Shown: positions 30,640 to 39,200, counted from the first letter of the stretch. The stretch: DNA of 64,000 bases from Streptomyces barkulensis (GCF_002843305.1 NZ_PGSG01000053.1:62001-126000); one strand, 5' to 3'. A program made the numbers and translations. Notes: generated by a model not told the origin, from the sequence alone.

Positions 30640-31191
30640 TCAGTCCTCGCGGCGGTCGTCCCTGTCATCGCTGTCATCGCTGTCGTCGCTGTCGTCGTCG
30701 CTCCGGCTGTCGTCGCCGTCGTCCCGGCTGTCGTCGTCCCGGTCGTCGGCGTCGTCGTCCCGGCCGTCCGACCCGGCGCCCCGCTCCAGCACGTCGGCGC
30801 TGCCCGCGTCCACCGCGACCTCGTGCCAGGTGCCGTCCTCGCCCAGGACCTCGACCTCCCAGACCGGCCGGTCGCCGTCGTCGTCCTCCAGCTCGGCGGA
30901 CTCCGCCGTGCCCGGTACGGCCTTCAGCGCGGCCGCGACGGCCTCCCGGAGGGTGACCTCGGCGCCGCGCAGCGTCCGCGACTCGTCCCGGTCGTCACCG
31001 CCCCTGTCGTCGTCCCGGCTGTCGTCGTCGCGGTCGCCGGCGTCGTCGTCCCGGTCACCGGTGTCGGCGCCGGCCCGCAGGCTCGCGGCCAGGGCGTCCT
31101 GAGCGGTGTCGTCGCCGGCGAAGGCGAGGGTGCTCCCGCCGACGGCGAGGGCGGCGGTGGCGACGGCGGCGACGACCAGCTTTCGGTTCAT
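30640..31191 (-). CDS. Secreted Asp-rich PepSY-domain protein
   Basis: 183-aa exported protein. Signal peptide residues 1-25 (KLVVAAVATAALAVGGSTLAFA/GDD), then an Asp/Arg repeat about 46-70, one PepSY domain about 76-136 (LREAVAAALKAVPG, then VWEVEVLGEDGTWHEVAVDA), and a second Asp/Arg/Ser tail about 141-183. It is strongly acidic. ATG 31191 follows GGGAGG. It is divergent from the OmpR-type two-component genes across a dyad operator, so it is the likely main target of that system. A role in binding divalent metal or cationic peptides is inference. Confidence 0.85.
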   Translation of the reverse strand: MNRKLVVAAVATAALAVGGSTLAFAGDDTAQDALAASLRAGADTGDRDDDAGDRDDDSRDDDRGGDDRDESRTLRGAEVTLREAVAAALKAVPGTAESAELEDDDGDRPVWEVEVLGEDGTWHEVAVDAGSADVLERGAGSDGRDDDADDRDDDSRDDGDDSRSDDDSDDSDDSDDRDDRRED

Positions 31192-31264
31192 GGTTGGTTT
31201 CCTCCCTGGAGACGGGGTCTCGCGTCTGACGTGGAACACCGTCGCAGGGCGCGGCTGAAGGCAT

Positions 31265-31293
31265 CCTGAAAGCACCTGAAGATCTCTTCAGGT
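31265..31293. promoter_or_regulatory. OmpR-type operator between PepSY gene and regulator
   Basis: CCTGAA occurs at 31265-31270 and 31275-31280, ten bases apart as expected for an OmpR-family direct repeat. The second copy is also the left arm of a 9-base inverted repeat, ACCTGAAGA (31274-31282) and TCTTCAGGT (31285-31293). It lies 22 bases before the regulator start and 74 bases before the PepSY start, suited to controlling both. Confidence 0.7.
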
Positions 31294-31314
31294 CCCTTTT
31301 GGCAGGCTGACCCC

Positions 31315-31980
31315 ATGCGCGTACTGATCGTGGAGGACGAGAAACGGCTCGCCCTGTCGTTGGCCAGGGGCCTGACGGCCGAGGGGTTCGCCGTCGACGT
31401 GGCCCACGACGGGACAGACGGGCTGCACCGGGCGACCGAGGGCTCGTACGACCTGATCGTCCTCGACATCATGCTGCCGGGCATGAACGGCTACCGCGTC
31501 TGCTCGGCCCTGCGCGCCGCCGGGGACGAGACGCCGATCCTGATGCTGACCGCCAAGGACGGCGAGTACGACGAGGCCGAGGGGCTGGACACCGGCGCCG
31601 ACGACTACCTCACCAAGCCGTTCTCCTACGTGGTGCTGCTCGCCCGGGTGAGGGCGCTGCTGCGCCGTCGCACCCGGGGCGGGGCGTCCGTACTGCGGGT
31701 GGGCGGGCTGACCGTGGACCCCGCCGCGCGGCGGGTGACCCAGGAGGGGCGTGAAGTGGCGCTGACCGCCAAGGAGTTCGCCGTACTGGAGTACCTGGCG
31801 GTACGCGCCGGGGAGGTGGTCTCCAAGTCGGAGGTCCTCGAACACGTCTGGGACTTCGCCTACGAGGGCGACGTCAACATCGTCGAGGTGTACGTCAGCG
31901 CGCTGCGCCGCAAGCTGGGCAGCGCGGCGATCGCCACCGTGCGCGGCGCCGGATACCGGCTGGTGAGGACCAGTGCGTAG
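31315..31980 (+). CDS. OmpR-family response regulator
   Basis: 221-aa regulator. The receiver domain spans about 1-115, with Asp in LIVLDIMLPGMNG (near residue 51) and the Lys of DDYLTKPF. The winged-helix domain has LTAKEFAVLEYLAVRAGEVV and the wing VYVSALRRKLG. It overlaps the kinase gene by 8 bases. It is expected to bind the CCTGAA repeats just upstream. Confidence 0.94.
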   Translation: MRVLIVEDEKRLALSLARGLTAEGFAVDVAHDGTDGLHRATEGSYDLIVLDIMLPGMNGYRVCSALRAAGDETPILMLTAKDGEYDEAEGLDTGADDYLTKPFSYVVLLARVRALLRRRTRGGASVLRVGGLTVDPAARRVTQEGREVALTAKEFAVLEYLAVRAGEVVSKSEVLEHVWDFAYEGDVNIVEVYVSALRRKLGSAAIATVRGAGYRLVRTSA

Positions 31981-33598
31981 GCCCGTGCCCTCCCCGCTCG
32001 CCCGGCTCACCGTCCGGGTGCGCGCCGCGCTCGGCGCCACGCTCGTGGTGGCGGTGGCCCTGGTGGTCGCCGGGATCGCGGTGGTCGAGGTGCTCCGTGG
32101 GGGCCTCACCGAGAACGCCCGGCTGCACGCCGAGACCACCGCCCGCGAGGTCGCCGCCGGGGTCGCCGACGTGCCGGCGGACGAGGTGGCGGGGGTGGAG
32201 GCGCTGGCGGACGACGAGCCGGTGCAGGTCGTGGACGCCTCCGGCGCGGTGCTCGGAGCCGGTGAGCCGCTGCGCGGACGCGGGCCCGTGGCCGGCTTCA
32301 ACCGGCCCGTCGAACCCCGGAAGACGCCCGCCGTCCCCTCCCCGGAGGACAGCGGCGGCGACGACCGGGACGACGACGGTGACGACGACGGTGACGACGA
32401 CGACCGGGACGACGACGATGACCGCGACGACGGCACCACCCCGGCGCCGTCCGACGAGCCCGTCGCGGTGGACCGCAACAGCGTCACCCGGACCGTCGCC
32501 CTGCCCGTCGACGGGGACGGCGAGGTGACCTACGACCGCTCCCGGGCGGTGACGACGCAGGACTTCCGCCTGGTCGCCGTGCAGAGCGTCACCCGCGACC
32601 GCGTCCCCGTCACCGTCTACGCCGGCGCCTCCCTCGCCGAGCAGGAGGAGGCCGTCTCGACCGTCACCGGCACCATGCTCGCCGGGCTGCCCGCGCTGCT
32701 CGCCGTCGTCGGGGGCGTCACCTGGCTGGTCACCCGGGGCGCGCTGCGCCCGGTGGAGGGCATCCGGCGGGAGATGGCGGCCATCGCGGCCGGCAGCGAC
32801 CTGTCCCGGCGCGTTCCCGAGCCACCCTCCCGCGACGAGGTGGCACGCCTGGCGCGGACCACCAACGAGACCCTGAGCGCCCTGGAGGCGTCCGTCGAGC
32901 GGCAGCGCCGCTTCGTCGCCGACGCCTCGCACGAACTGCGCAGCCCGATCGCCTCCCTGCGCACCCAGCTGGAGGTCGCCGCCGCCCACCCCGGGCTGCT
33001 CGACATCGACGGCGCGGTCCACGACACCGTACGGCTGCAGGCCCTGGCCGCCGATCTGCTGCTGCTGGCCCGCCTGGACGCCGGGGAGCGCCCCGGGGAC
33101 GCGCGGGTGGACCTGTACGCGCTGGTGCGGGAGGAACTGGCGCAGCGCACCGGGGACCGGGTCACGGTCGTCCTGGAGGACGGCGAGGACGGCGAGGGAG
33201 GCGAACCGGTGGAGGTGGCGGGCTCGCGCGGCCAGCTCGCCCGGGTGCTCGGCAACCTCCTGGACAACGCCCGGCGCCACGCGGCCTCCCGCGTCCGGGT
33301 GCGGGTGGGCCGCGAGCACGGACAGGCCGTGCTGGAGGTCGCCGACGACGGCGCCGGGGTGCCGCAGGAGGAGCGGGAGCGGATCTTCGAGCGGTTCGTA
33401 CGGCTGGACGACGCGCGCAGCCGGGACGACGGCGGCGCCGGGCTGGGGCTGGCCATCGCCCGCGACGTGGCCGCCCGGCACGGCGGCGGTCTCACCGCCG
33501 GCCGGGCGGCCGAGGGCGGCGCGCTGTTCACCCTGCGGCTGCCCGCCGCGGCCCCGGCCTCACCCGGACGGGCCGGGCGGGCCGGGGAGTCCGGGTAG
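31973..33598 (+). CDS. Sensor histidine kinase with Asp-rich loop
   Basis: 541-aa kinase. TM1 about residues 21-41, external sensor region about 42-233, TM2 about 234-253, HAMP, HisKA with His320 in RFVADASHELRSP, and HATPase_c (GNLLDNARRHA, then GAGLGLAIARDVAARHGG). The external region contains an acidic block at residues 126-153, almost all Asp (nt 32348-32431), flanked by Pro/Ser-rich linkers. GTG 31973 overlaps the regulator stop. The acidic loop mirrors the composition of the neighbouring PepSY protein and suggests sensing of a cation or cationic molecule. Confidence 0.92.
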   Translation: MRRPVPSPLARLTVRVRAALGATLVVAVALVVAGIAVVEVLRGGLTENARLHAETTAREVAAGVADVPADEVAGVEALADDEPVQVVDASGAVLGAGEPLRGRGPVAGFNRPVEPRKTPAVPSPEDSGGDDRDDDGDDDGDDDDRDDDDDRDDGTTPAPSDEPVAVDRNSVTRTVALPVDGDGEVTYDRSRAVTTQDFRLVAVQSVTRDRVPVTVYAGASLAEQEEAVSTVTGTMLAGLPALLAVVGGVTWLVTRGALRPVEGIRREMAAIAAGSDLSRRVPEPPSRDEVARLARTTNETLSALEASVERQRRFVADASHELRSPIASLRTQLEVAAAHPGLLDIDGAVHDTVRLQALAADLLLLARLDAGERPGDARVDLYALVREELAQRTGDRVTVVLEDGEDGEGGEPVEVAGSRGQLARVLGNLLDNARRHAASRVRVRVGREHGQAVLEVADDGAGVPQEERERIFERFVRLDDARSRDDGGAGLGLAIARDVAARHGGGLTAGRAAEGGALFTLRLPAAAPASPGRAGRAGESG

Positions 33599-33609
33599 CC
33601 CGGGCGGGG

Positions 33610-34467
33610 TTAGGGAACGTTGCTGTCGCCGATCCAGTCGAGGGTGTCGGTCCCGCCCCCGTCGTCCCACTTGATCTTGATGCTCTCGCCGTCCGAGGTC
33701 TTGCTGGCGGTACCGGCGATGTACTCCTCGTCGTCGCCCTCGCCGCACTTGAGCGCCATCCGGTAGCCGCGGCTCTGGTTCTCGCCGATCCCCACGCATA
33801 TGCCGTCGCCGCCGAACTCGATCCAGGAGACCGAGTTCTTCCCCTCGGCCTCCCCGCTCTCGAACGCCTTGCCGACGGTCAGCGTCCTGGCGCCCTCGCC
33901 CTGCCACTGCCCCCTGAAGTCGTTTCCGGCGGGAGGCTCCCCGGCCGGTTCGTCGGTGGGCTCGTAGTCGTCGAGCGGATCCTCCGTCGTCTCCTCGGGG
34001 GTCGGCTCCGCCGTCTCCTCCGCCTCCTGCGTCGGTTCGGAGGAGACGCTCGGGGACGGGCTCACGGTGGCGGCTGCGCCGGGCTCGCCGTCGTCGTCGC
34101 CGACCGCCAGATAGACCCCGCCGCCGATGAGGGCGAGCGCCACCACGGCGCCGCCGACGATGAGGGCCACCCTGCCCTTCGCGCCCTTCGGGCCCCCGCC
34201 GCCCTGCGGGGGCGGCGGATAGGCGGCGTACGGGTTGGGCTGCCCGTAGGGCTGCTGGGGCGGCTGCCCGCCCGGGGGGTAGGCGTAGCCGGGCTGCCCG
34301 CCCTGGGGGTACGCCGCCGGGCCGCCGTAACCCTGCGGCGGCCCGGCCTGCGGCGGCCCGGCCTGCGGCGGCGGGGGCGGCGGCTGTTGGGGCTGCTGCT
34401 GCCCGCCCGGATACCGCGGAGGGCCGAAACCGTCGTGCGGGGGCTGGCCCGGTGGTGGCTGGCTCAT
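33610..34467 (-). CDS. Pro/Gln-rich single-pass membrane protein
   Basis: 285-aa protein. The cytoplasmic N-terminus (1-95) is rich in Pro, Gln, Gly and Tyr; one transmembrane helix follows a KGAKGR segment (about 100-120, VALIVGGAVVALALIGGGVYLAV); then an acidic Thr/Glu/Pro linker and an external folded domain (about 185-285) with two Cys and strands such as FRGQWQGEGARTLTVG. The fold is unrecognised. ATG 34467 has GGTGACC-type sequence upstream, but only weak ribosome binding. It is convergent with the kinase gene. Confidence 0.7.
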   Translation of the reverse strand: MSQPPPGQPPHDGFGPPRYPGGQQQPQQPPPPPPQAGPPQAGPPQGYGGPAAYPQGGQPGYAYPPGGQPPQQPYGQPNPYAAYPPPPQGGGGPKGAKGRVALIVGGAVVALALIGGGVYLAVGDDDGEPGAAATVSPSPSVSSEPTQEAEETAEPTPEETTEDPLDDYEPTDEPAGEPPAGNDFRGQWQGEGARTLTVGKAFESGEAEGKNSVSWIEFGGDGICVGIGENQSRGYRMALKCGEGDDEEYIAGTASKTSDGESIKIKWDDGGGTDTLDWIGDSNVP

Positions 34468-34651
34468 CGGAGGTCACCTCTGGCGCGGGTCCGGCGGCAG
34501 AGGACCCTCCCGCTCGTCCGGTCCAGCGCTCCCCCGGAAAGGGCCGGTCAGCCGCGGACCCGCCGCGTCTTGTCCGTCACGGCAGTCGAGCGGGTCGCCC
34601 TCATCATCCCCCAAGAACCACCCCCGGGGCGCAGGGGTTCGGCGGGGCGCC

Positions 34652-35128
34652 TCAGCCGCGCCCGCGCAGTGACCGCAGATGCTCGGCGACCGGGACCAGC
34701 GAGCCGTGCAGTCCGTCGAGCGCCCCGGGCGGGAGCAGGTCGACGAAGTGGCGCCGCACGGAGGCGACGTGGTGCGGCGCCACCTCGCGCATCGTCCTCC
34801 AGCCGTGCTCGGTCAGCACCGCGAACAGCCCGCGCCTGTCGGACTCGCAGTTCTCCCGGCGTACCAGCCCGGCCTTCTCCATGCGGGTGATCTGGTGGGA
34901 CAGACGGCTCTTGGACTGCAGGGTGGCGGCGGCCAGATCGCTCATCCGCATCCGGTGGTCGTCCGACTCGGAGAGGTTCACCAGGATCTCGTAGTCGTTC
35001 ATGGTCAGCCCGAACGGCTGGAGGTCCCGCTCCAGTTGGTGCGTGAGGAGCCTGTTGACGTCGAGGTGGACGCGCCAGGCACGCTGCTCCTCTCCGCTCA
35101 GCCAGCGGGTTTCCTTGTCGCTCTCCAT
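34652..35128 (-). CDS. MarR-family transcriptional regulator
   Basis: 158-aa winged-helix regulator. Residues about 40-110 form the DNA-binding core (LTMNDYEILVNLSES, then LAAATLQSKSRLSHQITRMEKAGLVRRENCESDRRG). ATG 35128 gives the N-terminus MESDKETRWLS; upstream open frame belongs to another gene's shadow. It follows the AIM24 triplet on the same strand after 68 bases, so it may be co-transcribed. The ligand and targets are unknown. Confidence 0.88.
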   Translation of the reverse strand: MESDKETRWLSGEEQRAWRVHLDVNRLLTHQLERDLQPFGLTMNDYEILVNLSESDDHRMRMSDLAAATLQSKSRLSHQITRMEKAGLVRRENCESDRRGLFAVLTEHGWRTMREVAPHHVASVRRHFVDLLPPGALDGLHGSLVPVAEHLRSLRGRG

Positions 35129-35196
35129 ACCGTCGGACTCTACCCGGCGGCCGGGAGCGCTCTCTGCGCGGATCCTCACCACGGGAAGCGATCCGG

Positions 35197-35994
35197 TCAC
35201 AGTCCGAAGCGGCGCTGGATGTCGCCCAACTGGCCCGGGAGCTGCGGCATCTGCTGCCCGCCGTGCCTGCCCTGCCCGCCGTGGCCGCCCGGTCCGCCGC
35301 CCGCGCCGGGGACGCCCGGCTGCGACGGCGGGGGCGTGCCGGTGTCCCGCTCCTCCATCAGCACCTCGGTCGACTGGATCAGCACCGTGCCCGCACCGGT
35401 GAAGTCGAACTGGTGCTCCTCGCCGGAGACGCCGCCGATCCCGGTCATCGCCCGCAGCCCCCCGAGCACGCCGCGCATGTACTGGTGGTCGTAGTGGTGG
35501 CAGGGCGAGGGGCAGTCCGCCCAGCCGACCAGCGCCTGTGGATCGACCCGCACCGGCGGCTCCACGAAGTGCACCTCGCCGTTGGAGGCCGCCACGAACT
35601 TCCCCGTCCCCAGCAGGGTCACGAAACCGGGGACGATGGACTGCTTCAGCGCCAGGCTCGGCTCGAAGGCCAGCAGGTTGCCCGAACGGATGGTGAGGTT
35701 GCCGTCCTCGAGATCGTAGGAGTTGACGTCGAAGGCGCGGTCGGCGAGCAGCATCCTGCCCCTGCCCTCGGCGACCACCCAGTCCGAGGCGTGCAGCGGG
35801 GAGTGGAAGCTGGTGGCGACCAGCCGGTCCAGGGGACCGTGGCCGATGCCGTTGAAGGTGATCTGCCCGTAGTAGGCGATCATCTTCCCCTTCTGCAGGA
35901 ACCACCGGCCCGACAGGTCGACGCAGAACGCGTAGGGGTTGACGTTGTCGTTCGACGGCAGGGTGTGGGCGTCGTGGACGATCGGACCGTTCAA
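35197..35994 (-). CDS. AIM24-family protein, copy 1
   Basis: 265-aa beta-rich AIM24/TIM-like protein, the longest of three tandem paralogues. Shared features are the start-proximal KMIAYYGQITFNG and repeats of the form GRGRMLLADRAFDV and LAFEPSLALKQSIVPG. The C-terminal 45 residues are Gly/Pro/His-rich (GGHGGQGRHGGQQ). The start is TTG 35994, two bases into the stop of copy 2 and preceded by GAGGAG, so it is translationally coupled. Bacterial AIM24 proteins are of unknown function; mitochondrial AIM24 affects inner-membrane complexes. Confidence 0.85.
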   Translation of the reverse strand: MNGPIVHDAHTLPSNDNVNPYAFCVDLSGRWFLQKGKMIAYYGQITFNGIGHGPLDRLVATSFHSPLHASDWVVAEGRGRMLLADRAFDVNSYDLEDGNLTIRSGNLLAFEPSLALKQSIVPGFVTLLGTGKFVAASNGEVHFVEPPVRVDPQALVGWADCPSPCHHYDHQYMRGVLGGLRAMTGIGGVSGEEHQFDFTGAGTVLIQSTEVLMEERDTGTPPPSQPGVPGAGGGPGGHGGQGRHGGQQMPQLPGQLGDIQRRFGL

Positions 35995-36641
35995 AGCTTC
36001 TCCTCGCTGGCCTGTACGAACACCTCGCCCTGCCCGGACAGCTCCAGCTGGAACGCCTCGCCCGAGCCGCGCCCGATCATGTCCCGCCAGCCGAGCGCCG
36101 TGGAGAGCTTGTTGCGTACGTCCCCGTGGTGGGCGACGTACGCCTGCGGGTCGACGTGGACGGGGCGGCCCGGGGCGATCGGGAGCCGGATCACCCCGCC
36201 GTGGGCCATCACGGCCACCGAGCCGTGCCCGGAGAGCGTCGTGGTGAACAGCCCCTGCCCGGTCACCTGGCCGCGCACCATGCCCATGACCCCGCCCTGG
36301 GAGCCCATGAACATCGTGCCCTGCTCCAGCGTCCCGTCGAAGGCGAGCAGCCGGTCGGCCTCCACGTAGAGGGTGTCGCCGGACAGTTCGACCACCTCGA
36401 CGTGGTGGCCGCCGTGGCCGAACAGCACCGTGCCGTCGCCCTCGACCGTCATCAGCGGAGCCGCCTCGCCGGCCAGCCGCCGCCCGATCATCGAGCCGAT
36501 GCCGCCCTGGCCGCCCTGGATGCTGGGGGTGAAGGAGACCTCGCCCTTGTACGCGATCATCGCGCCGCGCTGGCTGAACATCCGCTGCCCGGGCGCCACC
36601 CGGGCCTCGACCATCTTGGAACCGATCTCCCGGAACGGCAT
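35991..36641 (-). CDS. AIM24-family protein, copy 2
   Basis: 216-aa AIM24-domain protein. Core segments match its neighbours: RGAMIAYKGEVSFTPS, DRLLAFDGTLEQGTMFMG, QGLFTTTLSGHGSVAVMAHG and VDPQAYVAHHGDVRNKL. ATG 36641 follows AAGGGGG; the open frame further upstream to 36749 overlaps copy 3 and lacks family similarity. It ends overlapping the TTG start of copy 1. Confidence 0.87.
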   Translation of the reverse strand: MPFREIGSKMVEARVAPGQRMFSQRGAMIAYKGEVSFTPSIQGGQGGIGSMIGRRLAGEAAPLMTVEGDGTVLFGHGGHHVEVVELSGDTLYVEADRLLAFDGTLEQGTMFMGSQGGVMGMVRGQVTGQGLFTTTLSGHGSVAVMAHGGVIRLPIAPGRPVHVDPQAYVAHHGDVRNKLSTALGWRDMIGRGSGEAFQLELSGQGEVFVQASEEKL

Positions 36642-36738
36642 CAAGCACCCCCTTCGTGAGCTTCTCCGCCCGTGCGGCGCGGAGGTGCGGGTTTGGTGGG
36701 CGTCTGCGGGCCGGTGGCCGCACGTGCGTCGCTCACGG

Positions 36739-37377
36739 TCAGACATCACCGCCGATCGTGTTCCGTTCGCTGGGCTGGACGTAGACCAGTCCCTCGCCCT
36801 CGAAGCGGATCTGGAAGGACTCGCCCGACCCCTCGCCCATGAAGGTCCGGAAGTTCACGCCCGTCTGGAACTCCTGCCGCAGATCCCCGGTGTGGGCCAC
36901 GTACGCGCCCGGGTCCACCTGGAGCGGCGTCTGCGGTGTGACGCGCAGCACCACCGCCGGGCCGTCCGACATCAGCGCGGCCGTGCCGGTGCCCTCTACG
37001 GTGGTGGTGAACAGGCCGTTGCCCTGGGAGGCGCCGCGCAGCCCGGTGAAGGTGGTGCCGGTGCGCAGGGAGCCGTCGGCGCACAGCAGGTTGCTGGACT
37101 CCACATGGAGCTTCTGCCCCTGGAGCGCCACCAGGGCGATGTCGCTCGCGCGGTCGGCGAAGTAGCAGGTGCCCTGCCCTTTCACCTCCATCATCTCCAT
37201 CTGCTCGCCGGTGAGGCGGCGGGTGACCATGCCGCGCAGGCCCTCGCCGCCGCCGGTGAGCTTCTTGAAGGCCATCTGGCCGTCGTAGGCGACCATCGAG
37301 CCGTTCTTGGCCCTGACGGTGTCGCCTGCCAGGTCGACGGCGAGGACCTTGCCGCCTTGGAGTCGGAACTGAGCCAC
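36739..37377 (-). CDS. AIM24-family protein, copy 3
   Basis: 212-aa AIM24-domain protein, first in the triplet. It has [14 protein letters not shown], the Gly-rich turn [19 protein letters not shown] and [20 protein letters not shown], clearly paralogous to copy 2. Start GTG 37377 has no ribosome binding site; a TAGATT element ends 6 bases before it, so a leaderless mRNA is possible, though the matching -35 is poor. It is divergent from the DUF3817 gene (84 bases between starts). Confidence 0.87.
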   Translation of the reverse strand: MAQFRLQGGKVLAVDLAGDTVRAKNGSMVAYDGQMAFKKLTGGGEGLRGMVTRRLTGEQMEMMEVKGQGTCYFADRASDIALVALQGQKLHVESSNLLCADGSLRTGTTFTGLRGASQGNGLFTTTVEGTGTAALMSDGPAVVLRVTPQTPLQVDPGAYVAHTGDLRQEFQTGVNFRTFMGEGSGESFQIRFEGEGLVYVQPSERNTIGGDV

Positions 37378-37461
37378 GGTGCGAATCTACCCGGACGCGG
37401 GTCTCCGGCGGGAGGCTGCCACAATGGCAGAGCTTGTGCATCCCTTCACAAAGGATCTCCC

Positions 37462-37836
37462 GTGGACCTCAAGACCGCTTCGGCGCTCCGCCGCCTCCGG
37501 CTCGTCTCCACCCCGGAGGCAGTCTCCTTCCTGCTGCTGCTGGTGTGCTCCGTGCTCAAGCGCACGACCGAGTTCAACGCGGTGCCGGTGATGGGCGCCG
37601 TCCACGGCGCTCTCTTCGTGCTCTACGTGATCTTCTGGCTGGACGCCTGGAACCGCGCCAGGTGGCCGCTGGGCCGCGCCGCGCTCTACTTCGCGCTCTC
37701 GGTGCTGCCCGGCGGCGGTTTCTACGCCGACAGGCTGCTGCGCCGCGAGACCGAGGCGAGCGTGATCGCCGCCCGGGCCCGCGCCGAGCGCGCCAAGCAG
37801 ACCGAGCGCCCCCGTACGGGGGCGGTGGACGCGTGA
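37462..37836 (+). CDS. DUF3817 membrane protein, copy 1
   Basis: 124-aa small membrane protein with three helices (about residues 20-33, 43-60, 70-85) and the family segment [21 protein letters not shown]. Start GTG 37462 follows AAAGG. A charged C-terminal tail ([14 protein letters not shown]) is cytoplasmic by the positive-inside rule. Its stop overlaps the start of the next gene (GTGA). Function unknown; a second copy lies at 38781. Confidence 0.82.
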   Translation: MDLKTASALRRLRLVSTPEAVSFLLLLVCSVLKRTTEFNAVPVMGAVHGALFVLYVIFWLDAWNRARWPLGRAALYFALSVLPGGGFYADRLLRRETEASVIAARARAERAKQTERPRTGAVDA

Positions 37837-38123
37837 TCGTCGCCTTCTCGGTCACTCCGCTCGGGGTCGGCGAGGACGTGGGGGAGTACGTCGCCGACGC
37901 GGTGCGCGTGGTCCGCGAGTCCGGGCTGCCCAACCGCACCGACGCGATGTTCACCTCGGTCGAGGGCGAGTGGGAGGAGTGCATGGAGGTCGTGCGGCGG
38001 GCGGTGGCCGCCGTCGAGGCCCGGGCGCCGCGTGTCTCGCTCGTCCTCAAGGCCGATATCCGCCCCGGTGTCACCGACGGTCTGACCTCCAAGGTCGCCA
38101 CCGTCGAGCGGCACCTGGGCTGA
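37833..38123 (+). CDS. Thiamine-binding-like protein (MTH1187/YkoF type)
   Basis: 96-aa ferredoxin-like domain protein. It begins [20 protein letters not shown] and has the family core [21 protein letters not shown], ending [19 protein letters not shown]. Such proteins bind thiamine or hydroxymethylpyrimidine, or act as small ligand-binding subunits. Start GTG 37833 overlaps the DUF3817 stop, so the two are coupled. The strong hairpin at 38140 ends this pair. Confidence 0.85.
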   Translation: MIVAFSVTPLGVGEDVGEYVADAVRVVRESGLPNRTDAMFTSVEGEWEECMEVVRRAVAAVEARAPRVSLVLKADIRPGVTDGLTSKVATVERHLG

Positions 38124-38139
38124 CCGCCGGCCCCCGCCC

Positions 38140-38170
38140 GGCCGCCCGGCGGCGTCGCCGCCGGGCGGCC
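38140..38170 (+). terminator. Hairpin after thiamine-binding-like gene
   Basis: A 14-base arm (38140-38153) pairs exactly with 38157-38170 across a 3-base loop, starting 17 bases after the stop at 38123 and before absC. Confidence 0.82.
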
Positions 38171-38223
38171 CGAGTGCTGAGACGGAGCTGACCACGATAT
38201 GACCGGCCGGTAAGGTCGTAGCC

Positions 38224-38733
38224 GTGCCGAAGCCGCTCAGCCTGACGTTCGACCCGATCGCCCGCGCCGACGAACTGTGGAAGCAGCGATGGGGTTCCGT
38301 GCCCTCGATGGCCGCGATCACCTCGGTCATGCGCGCGCACCAGATCCTGCTCGCCGAGGTCGACGCCGTCGTCAAGCCCTACGGGCTGACCTTCGCCCGC
38401 TACGAGGCGCTGGTGCTGCTGACCTTCTCCAAGGCGGGCGAGCTGCCGATGTCGAAGATCGGCGAGCGGCTGATGGTCCACCCCACCTCCGTGACCAACA
38501 CCGTCGACCGCCTGGTGAGGTCCGGTCTGGTGGCCAAGCGACCCAACCCCAACGACGGCCGCGGCACGCTCGCCTCCATCACCGACCGGGGGCGCGAGGT
38601 GTGCGAGGCGGCCACCCGCGACCTGATGGCGATGGACTTCGGGCTGGGCGCGTACGACGACGAGGAGTGCGACGAGATCTTCGCGCTGCTCAGGCCGCTG
38701 CGTGTGGCCGCGGGGGACTTCAGGGAGGGCTGA
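38224..38733 (+). CDS. absC: MarR-like regulator AbsC
   Basis: 169-aa winged-helix regulator. The core is LTFARYEALVLLTFSKAGEL, then MSKIGERLMVHPTSVTNTVDRLVRSGLV and the wing RPNPNDGRGTLASIT. The sequence agrees closely with my recollection of S. coelicolor AbsC (SCO5405), which affects antibiotic production and represses coelibactin genes under zinc control. Start GTG 38224 is preceded by GGTAAGG. It stands between the thiamine-binding-like gene and a second DUF3817 gene on the same strand. Confidence 0.88.
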   Translation: MPKPLSLTFDPIARADELWKQRWGSVPSMAAITSVMRAHQILLAEVDAVVKPYGLTFARYEALVLLTFSKAGELPMSKIGERLMVHPTSVTNTVDRLVRSGLVAKRPNPNDGRGTLASITDRGREVCEAATRDLMAMDFGLGAYDDEECDEIFALLRPLRVAAGDFREG

Positions 38734-38780
38734 GCCGGGCCCCCGCCGGGTCCCGCGGAGCGCCGGTTACGCTCGTGTGC

Positions 38781-39119
38781 ATGAAGAAGAGCGTGCTCAC
38801 CCGCTACCGGGTGATGGCCTACGTCACCGGTGTCCTGCTGGTCCTGCTGGTCATCGGCATGATCGGCAAGTACCTGCTGGAGATGGACGGCGCCGAGGGC
38901 TTCACCTACGTCGTCAGCCTCGCCCACGGCTGGCTGTACGTGCTGTACCTGATCTTCGCCTTCGACCTGGGCTCCAAGGCGAAGTGGAAGTTCGGCAAGC
39001 TGGCCTGGGTGCTGCTCGCGGGCACCGTCCCCACCGCCGCGTTCTTCGTCGAGCGGAAGGTGTCGCGCGAGGTCGAGCCGCTGATCGAGGACGACGAGGC
39101 CGTCCCCGCCGAGGCCTGA
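38781..39119 (+). CDS. DUF3817 membrane protein, copy 2
   Basis: 112-aa membrane protein paralogous to the one at 37462. The hydrophobic helices are about residues 11-33, 45-60 and 72-88, with SLAHGWLYVLYLIFAFDLGSK matching the first copy's [16 protein letters not shown]. The C-terminus is acidic (EDDEAVPAEA), unlike the basic tail of copy 1. ATG 38781 lies 47 bases after absC, so it may be co-transcribed. Function unknown. Confidence 0.82.
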   Translation: MKKSVLTRYRVMAYVTGVLLVLLVIGMIGKYLLEMDGAEGFTYVVSLAHGWLYVLYLIFAFDLGSKAKWKFGKLAWVLLAGTVPTAAFFVERKVSREVEPLIEDDEAVPAEA

Positions 39120-39200
39120 GGGCTCCCCGGGAGCCCGGGCCCCGCGGTCGAGGCCCGCTGGACCGTCCGTGTGCGCCACGCCGCACCGGGCGGTCCTCCA

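Noticed and set aside
28131..30677. 848-aa minus-strand frame over thiolase and MeaB genes
   Set aside because: It is antisense to two well-defined enzymes and has no start signal.
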